Positions 23,941 to 33,504 of a stretch of 64,000 nucleotides of DNA are shown piece by piece. The stretch is taken from contig NZ_JAIQZM010000016.1 of the NCBI RefSeq assembly GCF_023333595.1, positions 1-64,000 of the forward strand. The letters are read 5' to 3'. The stretch comes from Argonema galeatum A003/A1 (GTDB taxonomy: Bacteria > Cyanobacteriota > Cyanobacteriia > Cyanobacteriales > Aerosakkonemataceae). The position numbers were made by a program, and so were the translations under genes. The notes under the pieces were generated by a model. That model was not told the origin of the DNA. It saw nothing but the letters and a program-made list of their open reading frames with translations, and searched no databases. Within the stretch, counting starts at the first letter, position 1, and each line of letters opens with the position of its first letter.

Positions 23941-25415
23941 AAGCTCAGCACCCAATTGACGAGAGTGCGGACACCGTAACCCGTTGCACCAACATTGTTG
24001 TAGCCGTTTTCCTTGTCTGCCCAAACTGGCCCAGCAACGTCCAAGTGCGCCCAAGGCGTTTCTTTAACAAATTGCTTGAGGAACAAAGCGGCGGTAATCG
24101 AACCGCCGGGACGCGGCCCAGTATTTTTCATATCGGCGATCGGCGATTTTAGACCGTCAAAGTATTTTTCTTCTAAAGGCATCCGCCACAGCTTTTCGCC
24201 AGCAACTTCGGCAGCTTGAACTAACTGGTTAGCAACAGCATCGTCTGTACTCCACAATCCAGCAATATCATCGCCTAAAGCAATGACGCAGGCACCAGTT
24301 AAGGTGGCTAAATCGATGATGGCATCAACTCCCAGCTTTTCGGCAAACACTAAGGCATCTGCCAAAGTTAGGCGTCCTTCCGCATCGGTGTTGTTGACTT
24401 CGATCGTTTTGCCGTTAGAAGCTTTAAGAATATCGCCTGGGCGCATGGCGCGACCGCTAATCATGTTTTCTGTAGTAGCGGTGATGAAGTGAACTTCGAC
24501 ATCGGGTTTTAACTGCGCGATCGCTTTCGCCGCACCAAAGGTTGCAGCAGCACCGCCCATGTCTATTTTCATCATTTCGATCCCGCTACCGACACCTTTG
24601 ATGTTAAGACCGCCAGAATCAAAAGTAAGACCTTTACCGACGATCGCTAATTTGCGTCTGGGTGTTCCTTCCGGTTTATAAGTCAGGTGGATAAACTTTG
24701 GCGGTAAGTCAGAAGCTTTCGCTACTCCCAGAAATGCTCCCATACCTAGCTTTTCGCAGTCTTCTTGTTCCAAGATTTCTGCTACCAAGCCATATTCTTC
24801 AGCTAGCTTGAGCGCAGTTTCTGCCATAGTTACCGGAGTTACCTCGTTGGCTGGTGCGGCGACGAGTTCCCGCGCTAGGATAACACCGGCACAGATTTGC
24901 TTGGCGCGGTTAATTGCCTCTTCTTGACCGCTGGGTCCCAGTAAATCGACTTGCTCCAGTTGCAGCCCTTTATCTTCCGATTCTGACTTAAAGCGGTTAT
25001 CTTGGTGCAGCGCCAGTTCTATCCCTTCGACGATCGCCCCAACCGTCAAAAGAGAGTCATTATTCCATACCGGCAAACTGAGTCCCAGCGTCTTGCATTT
25101 TTCCTTTTTAGCCGATCGCGCAGCAGCAGCAGCCGATCGCCGCAAACTATTTAACTTCAGTGCTTCTGCTTTGCCCAGTCCCACCAGTATAATTTTACGG
25201 ACTGGGCTACCGCTACCGCCAACGCGAGTAGAAACACTGCTGCCTTCTTTTCCCTTAAATTCGGTTTCTGCAATCAATTCCTGCAAAATACCGCCGAACT
25301 TCTCATCTAACTGAGCCAGATCGCCAGTTAACTCTACAGCATCTTCAAAAAAACCAATTGCCAGTCCATCCCCCGTCCAGTCTAAGCGTGGGGTATCTGT
25401 TGCGCGAAATTCCAT
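23937..25415 (-). CDS. pepA: Cytosol leucyl aminopeptidase (M17)
   Basis: This 492-aa M17 enzyme removes N-terminal residues from peptides in a hexamer with two metal ions per subunit. The catalytic domain shows [20 protein letters not shown] (Lys and Asp), [14 protein letters not shown], and the family signature [20 protein letters not shown]. The N-terminal domain is complete. I set the start at 25415 ([16 protein letters not shown]), the N-terminus usual in cyanobacteria, rather than the TTG at 25460. The stop codon comes from palindromic repeat B. M17 proteins in some bacteria also bind DNA; nothing here tests that. Confidence 0.93.
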   Translation of the reverse strand: MEFRATDTPRLDWTGDGLAIGFFEDAVELTGDLAQLDEKFGGILQELIAETEFKGKEGSSVSTRVGGSGSPVRKIILVGLGKAEALKLNSLRRSAAAAARSAKKEKCKTLGLSLPVWNNDSLLTVGAIVEGIELALHQDNRFKSESEDKGLQLEQVDLLGPSGQEEAINRAKQICAGVILARELVAAPANEVTPVTMAETALKLAEEYGLVAEILEQEDCEKLGMGAFLGVAKASDLPPKFIHLTYKPEGTPRRKLAIVGKGLTFDSGGLNIKGVGSGIEMMKIDMGGAAATFGAAKAIAQLKPDVEVHFITATTENMISGRAMRPGDILKASNGKTIEVNNTDAEGRLTLADALVFAEKLGVDAIIDLATLTGACVIALGDDIAGLWSTDDAVANQLVQAAEVAGEKLWRMPLEEKYFDGLKSPIADMKNTGPRPGGSITAALFLKQFVKETPWAHLDVAGPVWADKENGYNNVGATGYGVRTLVNWVLSL

Positions 25416-25930
25416 TCCAGCTTTTACCAATTTTGAGTACCTGTAATTAGTATCGATCAATTGACGAGGATCGGGGATAAGTAAGAAGGGGTTAGGGGCT
25501 AGGGGCTAGGGGAAGAAGGGGAAAAAGGGGAAGAAGGGGCGCACCCAGTCAATCCAAAATCCAAAGGAACAAGGAGGATTCTTTCTGCCAACCAACTACA
25601 TATCACCGCACAATCCAAAATCTAAAATCTTATCATCCTAAATTCTTAGTCAAGATGAGGTAAACTAATTCCCATCTTGTGTTTTTTTAATGGCAGTAGT
25701 TACAACTTTTCACCAAACCGCGTAATTAATTAACATCCTCCCAGGGGCAGATACATCGAGTCTATCTGATATGCACTTAGATAGATTATTTTAAACTCAA
25801 AGCGGATTAAAAGTTGTGACGACGAGCAAGCAAAAGGCAAACTTAAAAGATGTCGTATTTTCGCAGGCATATTGCTATAGCGCCTGCGAAATCAGAACAA
25901 GCTGCTGTAATCGTTGGGCGGTGAAAAATA
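25416..25930. other. Intergenic region rich in short repeats
   Basis: Contains ctaggggctagggg (about 25498-25512), aagaaggggaaaaaggggaa (about 25513-25540) and two blocks of the caatccaaaatc heptad repeat. No gene is supported. The promoter of the lytic transglycosylase must be at about 25750-25900. Confidence 0.55.
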
Positions 25931-28114
25931 ATGCTAAGGCGACTGAGAAACCCAATTCCTCTGGCTGTTGGTGCAGGGCTATCGGCTCTGTTGATTGGAA
26001 CTACCCTGTTAGTAATGAGATGGAGCAACCTGGGGCAGGGTTGGTCAGTTGGGGGTCAGTTGGGGGGGCAGATAAGCTCCCAGTCAAAAGGGCAGCCCAA
26101 GTCCACCGTACTGCCGCTGGTGGCACTTTCAGCGAGTCAGCGGGCTAGCCAGCTGGAAGCGATCGCCTCTGGCTCAAAATCCCTCGATCGCAATCGCGCC
26201 CGTTTTCTGCTGGCTGATGACCTAATTCAACAAAAACAGGGCAAAAAAGCGCTGACTTGGTTGGAAGGATTAGAACAAGATTATCAAGTCTTAGCGCCAC
26301 AAGTCGCCCTCAAACGCGCCCAAGCTTACGAAGTTAGCGGCGATAAAGCTAAAGCTAATGCTGCTTGGCAAGAATTGTTGGAACGCTATGGGGAAAATTC
26401 CGTGGCGGCTGAGGCGCTGTTTGCCTTGGGACGCAACGATCCTAAACTTTACGATCAAGCGATCGCTTCTTTCCCCAGCCATCCCCGCAGTATTGAAATT
26501 GCCTGGACTCGTCTGAAGCAAAATCCCAATCAACTGTCTTTGCTACTGCTATTACTAAATCACGACACCGACAGCAAGCAAATTAACACGGTGTTGGAAG
26601 CACTGCAAAACAAGTATGCAGCACAGCTAAAACCGGAAGACTGGGAAGCAATTGCTTACATTTACTGGGATCGGTTTGATTATGACAAAGCGGGACAAGC
26701 TTATGCCAAAGCTACCCGCACACCCCTAAATCTCTACCGCGCTGGTAGGGGACGGCAATTGAGGGGTAAAAGAGCAGAAGCGATCGCAGCTTATCAGCAG
26801 TTGCTGCGCGAGTTTCCCAACGCCAAGGATACTGGCTTGGGTTTGATCCGCTTGGCTCAGTTAGTTCCGTCGCAACAAGCCCTACCTTATCTGGAAATGG
26901 CAATTAACAAATTTCCAGAAAAAGCAGGCGAGGCACTTTTAGCCAAAGCCAAAATCCTCGACGCCACCAACAGTACCAAGTCAGCCTCCCAAGCGCGTCA
27001 ATTAGCCCTGAGTAAATATGCAGATTCCGAAGCTGTGGGAGAATATCGGTGGAGTAAAGCTCAAGGTAGAGCCAAAGCGGGCGATTTTTTGGGAGCTTGG
27101 CAATGGGCTCAGCCGATTACCAAGAACAATACCGACAGCGAGTTGGCTCCCAAAGCTGCCTTTTGGGTTGGTAAATGGGCTACTCGGCTGGGGCATCAAA
27201 AGGATGGCAAAGCTTCTTTTGAGTATGTGCTGAGCAACTATCCAGAATCGTACTATGCGTGGCGATCGGCTGGGATACTCGGTTTGGATGTGGGAACTTT
27301 CAACACCGTGCGCGACATGACACCGCAAGTGGTGCGTCCCTTTGAGCGATCGCTTTTGCCAGCTGGTTCTGAAGCTGTTAAGGAATTATATCAACTCGGT
27401 CAAAACGACGATGCTTGGACGCTTTGGCAAGCGGAATTTCGCGATCGCATACAGCCAACGGTAGCCCAACAGTTCACCGATGGCGTTCTGCGCCTGGGCG
27501 TAGGGCAAAATATTAAGGGAATTACTAAGGTGGAGAGTCTGGGCTGGTGGCGGGATACACCAGAAGAGCGATCGCAAATATCCGCTCTCAAGCAAGAATC
27601 GGCTTATTGGCACGCCCTCTATCCATTTCCATTTCTGGAATACATCGAAAATTGGTCGCAAGAACGCAAGCTTAATCCCTTGCTAGTAACTGCCCTCATG
27701 CGACAAGAATCCCGCTTTGAACCTGGTATTCGTTCCTCCGCCGGTGCTATGGGCTTAATGCAGGTGATGCCCGCTACAGGGGCCTGGATAGCTCAAGCAA
27801 TCAACACCAAAAGTTATGCTCTGGATAATCCCAACGACAACATTAAATTTGGCACTTGGTATCTGGATCACACCCACGAGACATACAGCAATAACTCTAT
27901 GTTTGCTGTCGCCAGCTACAATGCTGGGCCTGGAAATGTGTCGAAATGGATTAAAGACATTGGCTTAAGCGATCCCGACGAATTCGTGGAAGCCGTTCCC
28001 TTTGTAGAAACCCAAGGCTATATCAAGCACGTCTTTGAAAACTACTGGAACTACCTGCGGCTATACAATCCCCAAATGTCCGAAATATTAAGTCGGTACA
28101 GGGCTAGGGGCTAG
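25931..28114 (+). CDS. Slt70-like lytic murein transglycosylase
   Basis: This 727-aa protein has an N-terminal membrane anchor or uncleaved signal (RNPIPLAVGAGLSALLIGTT), a long alpha-helical solenoid of TPR-like units (about residues 70-560, e.g. RAQAYEVSGDKAKANAAWQE), and a C-terminal SLT goose-lysozyme-like domain. The catalytic Glu is in LVTALMRQESRFEPGIRSSA, followed by GAMGLMQVMPATGAWIAQ, AVASYNAGPGNVSKW and YIKHVFENYWNYL, the Slt hallmarks. It cleaves peptidoglycan in the periplasm with 1,6-anhydro products. The stop comes in a ctaggggctag repeat. It precedes tatC, but with a repeat-rich gap of 225 bp. Confidence 0.93.
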   Translation: MLRRLRNPIPLAVGAGLSALLIGTTLLVMRWSNLGQGWSVGGQLGGQISSQSKGQPKSTVLPLVALSASQRASQLEAIASGSKSLDRNRARFLLADDLIQQKQGKKALTWLEGLEQDYQVLAPQVALKRAQAYEVSGDKAKANAAWQELLERYGENSVAAEALFALGRNDPKLYDQAIASFPSHPRSIEIAWTRLKQNPNQLSLLLLLLNHDTDSKQINTVLEALQNKYAAQLKPEDWEAIAYIYWDRFDYDKAGQAYAKATRTPLNLYRAGRGRQLRGKRAEAIAAYQQLLREFPNAKDTGLGLIRLAQLVPSQQALPYLEMAINKFPEKAGEALLAKAKILDATNSTKSASQARQLALSKYADSEAVGEYRWSKAQGRAKAGDFLGAWQWAQPITKNNTDSELAPKAAFWVGKWATRLGHQKDGKASFEYVLSNYPESYYAWRSAGILGLDVGTFNTVRDMTPQVVRPFERSLLPAGSEAVKELYQLGQNDDAWTLWQAEFRDRIQPTVAQQFTDGVLRLGVGQNIKGITKVESLGWWRDTPEERSQISALKQESAYWHALYPFPFLEYIENWSQERKLNPLLVTALMRQESRFEPGIRSSAGAMGLMQVMPATGAWIAQAINTKSYALDNPNDNIKFGTWYLDHTHETYSNNSMFAVASYNAGPGNVSKWIKDIGLSDPDEFVEAVPFVETQGYIKHVFENYWNYLRLYNPQMSEILSRYRARG

Positions 28115-28339
28115 AAAAGTCACTCATTCACTCATTCACTCATTCAAAAGAAAAAAAGAAAATAGGGTCTTAGGGGTCAGGGGGCTAGGGGCTAAGAGGG
28201 CTAGGGCTAGGGGAAGAAGGGGAAGAAGGGTAAGGCAGATGCCCCAGATCCTGACGAGCGATCGCACATTGCTCGGTCTTTCGCACTGCGGCTCCTAAAG
28301 GCAGATACAATAGTTAACAAATTGGACTGAAATTGACCC
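28115..28339. other. Repeat-rich gap between the transglycosylase and tatC
   Basis: Contains actcattc x3 (28120-28146), a ctagggg/gggctagg short repeat cluster and aagaaggggaagaagggt. No gene; tatC must have its promoter here or read through from upstream. Confidence 0.6.
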
Positions 28340-29140
28340 ATGACGCCTCCCTCGGAACTAGAAAACACTACCGAGCCATCTTTAGCAGATGCTGGAAATA
28401 GCAACGGCAATACAGAAGACGAATTTCTCGATGACCTGCCTGGTGAAGTCGAGATGTCCCTGTTCGACCACTTGGAAGAATTGCGGTGGCGAATTTTTTA
28501 CTCCTTGATTGCGGGGGCAGTTGGCATAGCAGGTTGCTTCTTTTTTGTCAAGCCGATCGTGAAATTGCTCGAAGTCCCAGCCCAGGGAGTCAAGTTTCTC
28601 CAGCTGGCTCCTGGAGAGTTCTTTTTTGTCTCTATTAAAGTCGCCGGATATAGTGGCTTGGTGGTAGTCAGTCCCTTTATTCTCTACCAGATTATGATGT
28701 TTGTTTTACCCGGATTAACTCGCCGGGAACGCCGTTTGTTGGGGCCAGTGGTTTTCGGGTCTAGTTTTCTATTTGTGACTGGACTGGTTTTTGCCTATTT
28801 AGCTTTGATTCCAGCCGCCCTCAATTTCTTTATTAGTTATGGGGAAGGTGTTGTAGAGCAGTTGTGGTCGATCGATCGATATTTTGAATTTGTTTTATTG
28901 CTTTTATTCAGTACCGGATTAGCATTTCAAATTCCCATCATTCAAGTTCTACTGGGTTTTTTAGGAATTGTATCTTCCAAACAAATGCTTTCTGGTTGGC
29001 GCTTCGTTTTACTGGGTGCGGCAATTTTGGGAGCGGTTCTCACACCTTCTACTGACCCTTTGACACAAACTCTTTTGGGAGGAGCGGTGGTTGCTTTATA
29101 CTTCAGTGGCACTGGTTTGGTAATGCTGTTGGGGAAATAA
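28340..29140 (+). CDS. tatC: Sec-independent protein translocase subunit TatC
   Basis: This 266-aa integral protein has six membrane spans and the TatC features [20 protein letters not shown] (binding the twin-arginine signal), ELRWR, and the conserved [20 protein letters not shown] and [20 protein letters not shown]. The acidic N-terminal extension (residues 1-45) is longer than usual but cyanobacterial homologues have one. Together with TatA/TatB-like proteins it exports folded twin-arginine proteins across the plasma and thylakoid membranes. TatA is not in this window. Confidence 0.95.
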   Translation: MTPPSELENTTEPSLADAGNSNGNTEDEFLDDLPGEVEMSLFDHLEELRWRIFYSLIAGAVGIAGCFFFVKPIVKLLEVPAQGVKFLQLAPGEFFFVSIKVAGYSGLVVVSPFILYQIMMFVLPGLTRRERRLLGPVVFGSSFLFVTGLVFAYLALIPAALNFFISYGEGVVEQLWSIDRYFEFVLLLLFSTGLAFQIPIIQVLLGFLGIVSSKQMLSGWRFVLLGAAILGAVLTPSTDPLTQTLLGGAVVALYFSGTGLVMLLGK

Positions 29141-29189
29141 GAAACATTTAAGTTAACTTAGCACACTAAGAAGAGCTATAGGAGGTTGT

Positions 29190-29417
29190 ATGATGACTTT
29201 ACAAGAAATTATGAATCATATCGAGGTTTTGCCTGTAGAAGATCGGGAACAATTATTTGAGTTTCTCCGTAAAAAACATGAAGACGCTAGAGGGACTGCT
29301 TTTTGGGAGGGGCTACAAAAATTCAGAAAAACCATTGAAGATGAAGGCATCATTTTTAATGACGATGATTTCTCTGATTTAAGAGATCGGAGTGTAGGAC
29401 GGGAAGTTAATCTATGA
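29190..29417 (+). CDS. Antitoxin of a VapBC-like module
   Basis: A 75-aa protein with the N-terminal pattern TLQEIMNHIEVLPVEDREQL, found in small cyanobacterial antitoxins upstream of PIN genes, and the acidic C-terminal end DEGIIFNDDDFSDLRDRSVG likely to contact the toxin. AGGAGG precedes the ATG. Its last codon overlaps the toxin's ATG (ATGA), so the two are translationally coupled. Confidence 0.78.
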   Translation: MMTLQEIMNHIEVLPVEDREQLFEFLRKKHEDARGTAFWEGLQKFRKTIEDEGIIFNDDDFSDLRDRSVGREVNL

Positions 29418-29830
29418 GTCTATACCTATTAGATACAAACACACTGTCAGAGCCGACGCGACCTATTCCTAATGCTAGAGTTCTGGAAAAGCTGAATGTT
29501 CATAAATCAGAAATTTCTGTTGCTAGTGTTGTTGTCCATGAGCTTTTATATGGTTGTTGGCGTTTGCCAGAATCTAGAAGACGAGAAACTTTTTGGAACT
29601 ATATCCATGAATCAGTTTTAAATTTACCGATTCTTGATTATGATTTAAAGGCGGCGCAATGGCACGCACAGGAAAGGGCTAGGTTATCTAAGATTGGTAA
29701 AACTCCTGCGTTTGCAGATGGACAGATTGCGACTATTGCTTACTGTAATAATTTAGTTTTAGTGACTAACAATATATCTGATTTTCGGGATTTTGATAGT
29801 TTAAGGATTGAAAATTGGTTTGTTAGTTAA
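29414..29830 (+). CDS. VapC-type PIN-domain ribonuclease toxin
   Basis: This 138-aa PIN toxin has Asp in YLLDTNTLSEPTRPIPN, Glu in VVHELLYGCWRL, Asp in FADGQIATIAYCNNLVLVT and NNISDFRDFDSLRIENW. These acidic residues form the Mg2+ site of FitB/VapC enzymes, which cleave RNA. It overlaps the antitoxin stop by 4 bp. The pair stands alone between tatC and the men cluster. Confidence 0.88.
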   Translation: MSLYLLDTNTLSEPTRPIPNARVLEKLNVHKSEISVASVVVHELLYGCWRLPESRRRETFWNYIHESVLNLPILDYDLKAAQWHAQERARLSKIGKTPAFADGQIATIAYCNNLVLVTNNISDFRDFDSLRIENWFVS

Positions 29831-29898
29831 GGCTTTCCTTATCAAAAGAGACTCGTCGGGTCAAACAATATATATTTTATCTGTTTTCACAAATAAGG

Positions 29899-31662
29899 CT
29901 ACCCGATCCCATCTGAAAATTTACCTAAATTATCCAGCCGCCACCTAGCATCTGCTTTCCGATTTGTCCTCAATTCTAATACCCGAATTCCTTTTTCAGG
30001 CAGTGGATTCAATCGTTGCTTAAATTGTTCCCAAGAAGTAATTAATTCATATTCCACACCGTAAGTAGCACAGATATGAGAAAAATCAATATCCTGCGGT
30101 GTCGCAAAAAATTCCTCAAAGGGCGGTTCAAACTTGGCAATGGGCAACATTTCAAATATCCCGCCACCATTGTTATTAATTAAAACAATTGTCAGATGTC
30201 CTCTAAATTTATTTCTCAATAAAAAGCCGTTGATGTCGTGCAATAATGCTAAATCTCCCGTCAACATTACGCTGCTTTGGTTGCGATGGGCTATGCCTAA
30301 AGCGGTTGATAAAGTGCCATCAATGCCATTAGCACCACGGTTGAAAAAAGGTTGAATTCCAGAGTTGTTTGGTGTCCAGAAAAATTCTACATCTCGCACT
30401 GGCATACTGTTGGCAATAAAGATTGGCGTTTCTGTTGGTAAAGTCTGGGAGAGTAACCAAGCTGCTTTGCCTTCAAATATGGTGTCGGTCGTTGTCATTG
30501 TTTCGTCGATGCGTTGTCTAACTGTTACTTCGGCGTTACCCCATATTTGAAGATATTTACTGATAATATTTGGTTCAAATGGACATATTTGTGCTAGCTG
30601 TTCTACTGATAGTCGCAGGTGGGTTGTTTGGCCATGTAGTGAATCTAAATTGTGATAGCTGGGGTCAATTACCCATCGGCGCGTTTGGGTGAATTCTAGC
30701 CAGGTTCGCAGTTCTTTGCTGGTGGGTAAGTCTCCGATCTGAATGACGATTTTGGGTGTTAGCTGTTGTGCTAGTTGCTGATTTCGTAAGATGAGATCGT
30801 AGGTGGAAATTAAGTAAGGATTTAATTCGGCATGATTTCTTAATGGGGATAGTCCGTCAGCTAATACAGGCCATTTTAATGTTTGGGAAAGTTGTGATAT
30901 CGCTCTACAATATTCTTTGGGAAATTGCGGATTTGCAGTTCCCGCAATGATAATTCCGCGATCGGAAACCTCACCCCCCAACCCCCTCTCCGTTGACGGA
31001 GAGGGGGAGGAAAAGGGGGAGTAGGAGGGGGAGGTTTTCTGGGTTTTGTCTAGGAACGCAAAGAAATCTTCTGGCTGAAATTGCGATCGCAATTCTTTAG
31101 CTGCTGCGTCGGGTATGGGGGCGAGGGGGTCGCGAAAGGGGATGTTAAGATGAACTGGGCCAGGAACGGGAAAGAGGGTGCGTTCCCAGGCATGAATTAC
31201 CGTCTGCCGCAGATAACTCAACATTCCCATTTCCAAAGATGGCACGGCTAATTCTGTTTGCCAGTTGGGATAATTGCCATATAATTTCACCTGATCGATC
31301 GTCTGTCCAGAATGACAATCTCGCAATTCTGGGGGCCGATCGGCTGTTAAAACTAAAAGCGGTACTCGACTTTCTCTGGCTTCAATTATAGCTGGATAAA
31401 AGTTTGCCCCAGCGGTTCCAGAAGTGCAAACCAGCGCTACGGGCAACCCTGATTTTTTGGCAATTCCCAACCCAAAAAAAGCAGCCGATCGCTCATCCAA
31501 AACTGGTATTGCTTCTACTCCATCTTGTTGGGCAAAAGCAACTGCAAGAGAAGTAGAACGCGACCCAGGACAGATTACTGCTGTAGTTAATCCGAGTCGT
31601 TTTAAGGTTTCCGTCAGGATGGAAGCCCAAACAGAATTAGTGTTACGAAAATCAATGGGCAT
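29899..31662 (-). CDS. menD: 2-succinyl-5-enolpyruvyl-6-hydroxy-3-cyclohexene-1-carboxylate synthase
   Basis: This 587-aa thiamine-diphosphate enzyme condenses isochorismate with 2-oxoglutarate, the second step of phylloquinone synthesis. The N-terminal half has PGSRSTSLAVAFAQQDGVEA and the catalytic Glu region LDERSAAFFGLGIAKKSGLP; the C-terminal TPP-binding domain shows MLTGDLALLHDINGFLL with the GDG-like motif and NNNGGGIFEMLP. Residues around 200-222 (TSPSYSPFSSPSPSTERGLG) are encoded by a 70-bp palindromic repeat and look like an in-frame insertion in a surface linker. menF is the next gene, 59 bp away, on the same strand, and the two probably form an operon. Confidence 0.95.
   Translation of the reverse strand: MPIDFRNTNSVWASILTETLKRLGLTTAVICPGSRSTSLAVAFAQQDGVEAIPVLDERSAAFFGLGIAKKSGLPVALVCTSGTAGANFYPAIIEARESRVPLLVLTADRPPELRDCHSGQTIDQVKLYGNYPNWQTELAVPSLEMGMLSYLRQTVIHAWERTLFPVPGPVHLNIPFRDPLAPIPDAAAKELRSQFQPEDFFAFLDKTQKTSPSYSPFSSPSPSTERGLGGEVSDRGIIIAGTANPQFPKEYCRAISQLSQTLKWPVLADGLSPLRNHAELNPYLISTYDLILRNQQLAQQLTPKIVIQIGDLPTSKELRTWLEFTQTRRWVIDPSYHNLDSLHGQTTHLRLSVEQLAQICPFEPNIISKYLQIWGNAEVTVRQRIDETMTTTDTIFEGKAAWLLSQTLPTETPIFIANSMPVRDVEFFWTPNNSGIQPFFNRGANGIDGTLSTALGIAHRNQSSVMLTGDLALLHDINGFLLRNKFRGHLTIVLINNNGGGIFEMLPIAKFEPPFEEFFATPQDIDFSHICATYGVEYELITSWEQFKQRLNPLPEKGIRVLELRTNRKADARWRLDNLGKFSDGIG
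30967..31036. repeat. Palindromic repeat (aacctcacccccc type) inside menD
   Basis: An element with ends aaacctcacccccc and gggggaggttt and an inner palindrome ctctccgttgacggagag. It lies wholly within the menD frame and keeps it open. Related elements are at 18695-18835 and 34408-34500. Confidence 0.75.
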
Positions 31663-31721
31663 TGGGAATTGGGAATTGGGAATTGGGTCACTAATGACTA
31701 ATGACTAACGACTAATGACTA
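31663..31721. repeat. Heptanucleotide repeats between menF and menD
   Basis: ggaattg-type units (ttgggaattgggaattggg) are followed by four actaatg-type units (gactaatgactaacgactaa). They begin at the menD start and end just before the menF stop codon (31722), filling the whole gap. Confidence 0.65.
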
Positions 31722-33155
31722 TCAAACTAATGCTTTTAGCAGGGCTTGAAGTTTCAGTTGAATTTCCGCGAGTTCTTTGTCTGGATCGGACCCAGCAACG
31801 ATACCGGCACCGGCGTATAGTCTAGCGCGATCGCTATCTATCAGTGCTGAGCGGATGCCCACGACAAACTCGCTGTTACCCCGATGGTCTATCCAACCCA
31901 ACGGGGCGGCATAAACAGAGCGATCGAAGGCTTCATAGCGGCGAATTTGCCTCAGCGCAACATCTCTGGGATCGCCTGCAACAGCCGGGGTGGGATGGAG
32001 TTCTGCCAAAATCTCTAATGGATGCACGCCAAGAGGAATTTTACCGCGAATTGGTGTCCATAAATGCTGAATATTTGACAGTTTTAAAAGACTAGGCCCA
32101 GGCAGTCGCTGGGGTGTCAAATCGAGGCTGGCTAAGCGCTGGACAATGAAATCAATTACAACCCGATGCTCCCGCCGCTCCTTTTCGCTCCTCAGTAACC
32201 GTTCGGCAAAATAGGCATCTTCGGTTGCTGTTTTGCCTCGCGGTGCTGACCCTGCCAAAGCATCGGTTTCTAACTCGCGATCGCGAATCCGAATTAAACG
32301 CTCTGGGCTGGCACCAATAAAATTTTGACCTTTGCCATTACTGGTGGAAAAAACGTAGCAATCAGGATACATTCTTCGCAAATTATTCAACGAATCAACT
32401 CGATGAAAAGGTTGTGGCGAGTTGACTTCAATTGCGTGGGCTAGGACAATCTTGCTAATGCGATCCGCTCTAATTGCTTCCAGAGCAGATAATACTGATG
32501 CTTGAAAATGTTTTTTATCTGTGACATCTTGTGGTTGAAATTTATGTTTGCGCTCGATTAAATTATATTTAAAATTCTGATTTCCTGAAGCTCTAATTTT
32601 ATCTAGTTTACGCAAAATATTATCAACTACAGTTGATATATTTATATGCCAATCGATGACAATATTAACTACTATAACACAGCAATCTTTTTTAGATGAC
32701 ACCTGCCAGCTAGGTAAAAAAACCGTTGCCGCCGGAAAAGGAGAGTCTCCATTCAAATTTTCATCAAAAAATGTGAAGGTACAGAAAAAGTGAGGGCCGG
32801 AAAATGGTAAGTCTAACGCGCCAGTCGCAATTGTGTTAGCAAGGCATGAATCAATAAATTTTTGTGCTTGGTCAAAGCGCTGCACTCCTTCAAATTTGAA
32901 TTTAGCTGCTGTATCGATCGCTACGATCGCTTCCCCTTGGTTAGCCTTTTCCACGTAAAAATGCAGCTGTTCCGGTTCGGCAATCTTATCCAGTACAGCT
33001 AGGGGATCGAGGGGTTTACTTTCTATAGAAATACTGACAACTTTTTTCTGTCCTTCTTCGATTAACGTTTGTTTACAAGCTAAAAGAAACTGATGCAGTT
33101 CCTTGCGATCCTGAAACAGATTAGCACGATATGTCACTGGCATGGAAGCGAACAT
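31722..33155 (-). CDS. menF: Isochorismate synthase
   Basis: This 477-aa chorismate-using enzyme (anthranilate synthase component I fold) makes isochorismate for phylloquinone. It has the C-terminal catalytic core with KIVLAHAIEVNSPQPFHRVD, FIGASPERLIRIRDRELETD, ALAGSAPRGKTATEDAYFAE and TPAVAGDPRDVALRQIRRYE plus GIVAGSDPDKELAEIQLKLQ. I set the start at 33155 (MFASMPVTYRANLFQDRKEL); 33143 (MPVTYRANLF) is also possible. The 29 codons further upstream are translated from a perfect hairpin and are unlike family members. menA lies divergently upstream. Confidence 0.93.
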   Translation of the reverse strand: MFASMPVTYRANLFQDRKELHQFLLACKQTLIEEGQKKVVSISIESKPLDPLAVLDKIAEPEQLHFYVEKANQGEAIVAIDTAAKFKFEGVQRFDQAQKFIDSCLANTIATGALDLPFSGPHFFCTFTFFDENLNGDSPFPAATVFLPSWQVSSKKDCCVIVVNIVIDWHINISTVVDNILRKLDKIRASGNQNFKYNLIERKHKFQPQDVTDKKHFQASVLSALEAIRADRISKIVLAHAIEVNSPQPFHRVDSLNNLRRMYPDCYVFSTSNGKGQNFIGASPERLIRIRDRELETDALAGSAPRGKTATEDAYFAERLLRSEKERREHRVVIDFIVQRLASLDLTPQRLPGPSLLKLSNIQHLWTPIRGKIPLGVHPLEILAELHPTPAVAGDPRDVALRQIRRYEAFDRSVYAAPLGWIDHRGNSEFVVGIRSALIDSDRARLYAGAGIVAGSDPDKELAEIQLKLQALLKALV

Positions 33156-33200
33156 AGCAAATTTTTTTAACTTTTGCTTGCCAAATTTTCGATTATGAGC

Positions 33201-33242
33201 GTGGTTAGATGGAGTTAGGACACTCCCACTCCATCTAACCAC
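33201..33242. repeat. Perfect 15-bp inverted repeat upstream of menF
   Basis: Arms gtggttagatggagt (33201-33215) and actccatctaaccac (33228-33242) enclose a 12-nt loop. It lies 46 bp from the menF start, in the 349-bp gap to the divergent menA, and could be an operator or a leader hairpin. Confidence 0.65.
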
Positions 33243-33504
33243 TTCTGGCGTTGTCTTGTATCAGGCTAGACTCCCCGATCCCCAAACAGCCCCCTTGTGC
33301 TGGCGTGCTGGCGCTTCTGGGAGGCGAAAAACCGTCCCAAATGAACTGGCAAAGGTTCTGCCAACGGGTCAAGTCGAGTTTGTCATGCCTGCGTGGTAAC
33401 CTCCAGGGCAAAGATTTGGCGGCGCGTCGTCCAGATTGAGTTTACCATCGCTACCAGAGCATCATAAAATTATTAAATTACCAAAATTAAATTGATACTC
33501 CCTG
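33243..33504. other. GC-rich intergenic region upstream of menA
   Basis: Around 33270-33420 the DNA is more GC-rich than its surroundings and has short inverted stretches (gtgctggcgtgctggcgctt; ccgtcccaaatgaactggca). No frame looks coding. A leader RNA or small RNA is possible but unsupported. Confidence 0.3.

Noticed and set aside
25816-26148. 110-aa frame overlapping the transglycosylase start
   Set aside because: Cys/Ser/Trp-rich reading in another frame of the clear signal-anchor region of the transglycosylase.
33156-33242. 29-codon N-terminal extension of menF
   Set aside because: It is the translation of a perfect hairpin and does not resemble isochorismate synthases.
33251-33439. GC-rich tract as a structured RNA (6S, SRP or RNase P RNA)
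   Set aside because: None of the conserved core words of those RNAs is present; only general GC-richness supports it.
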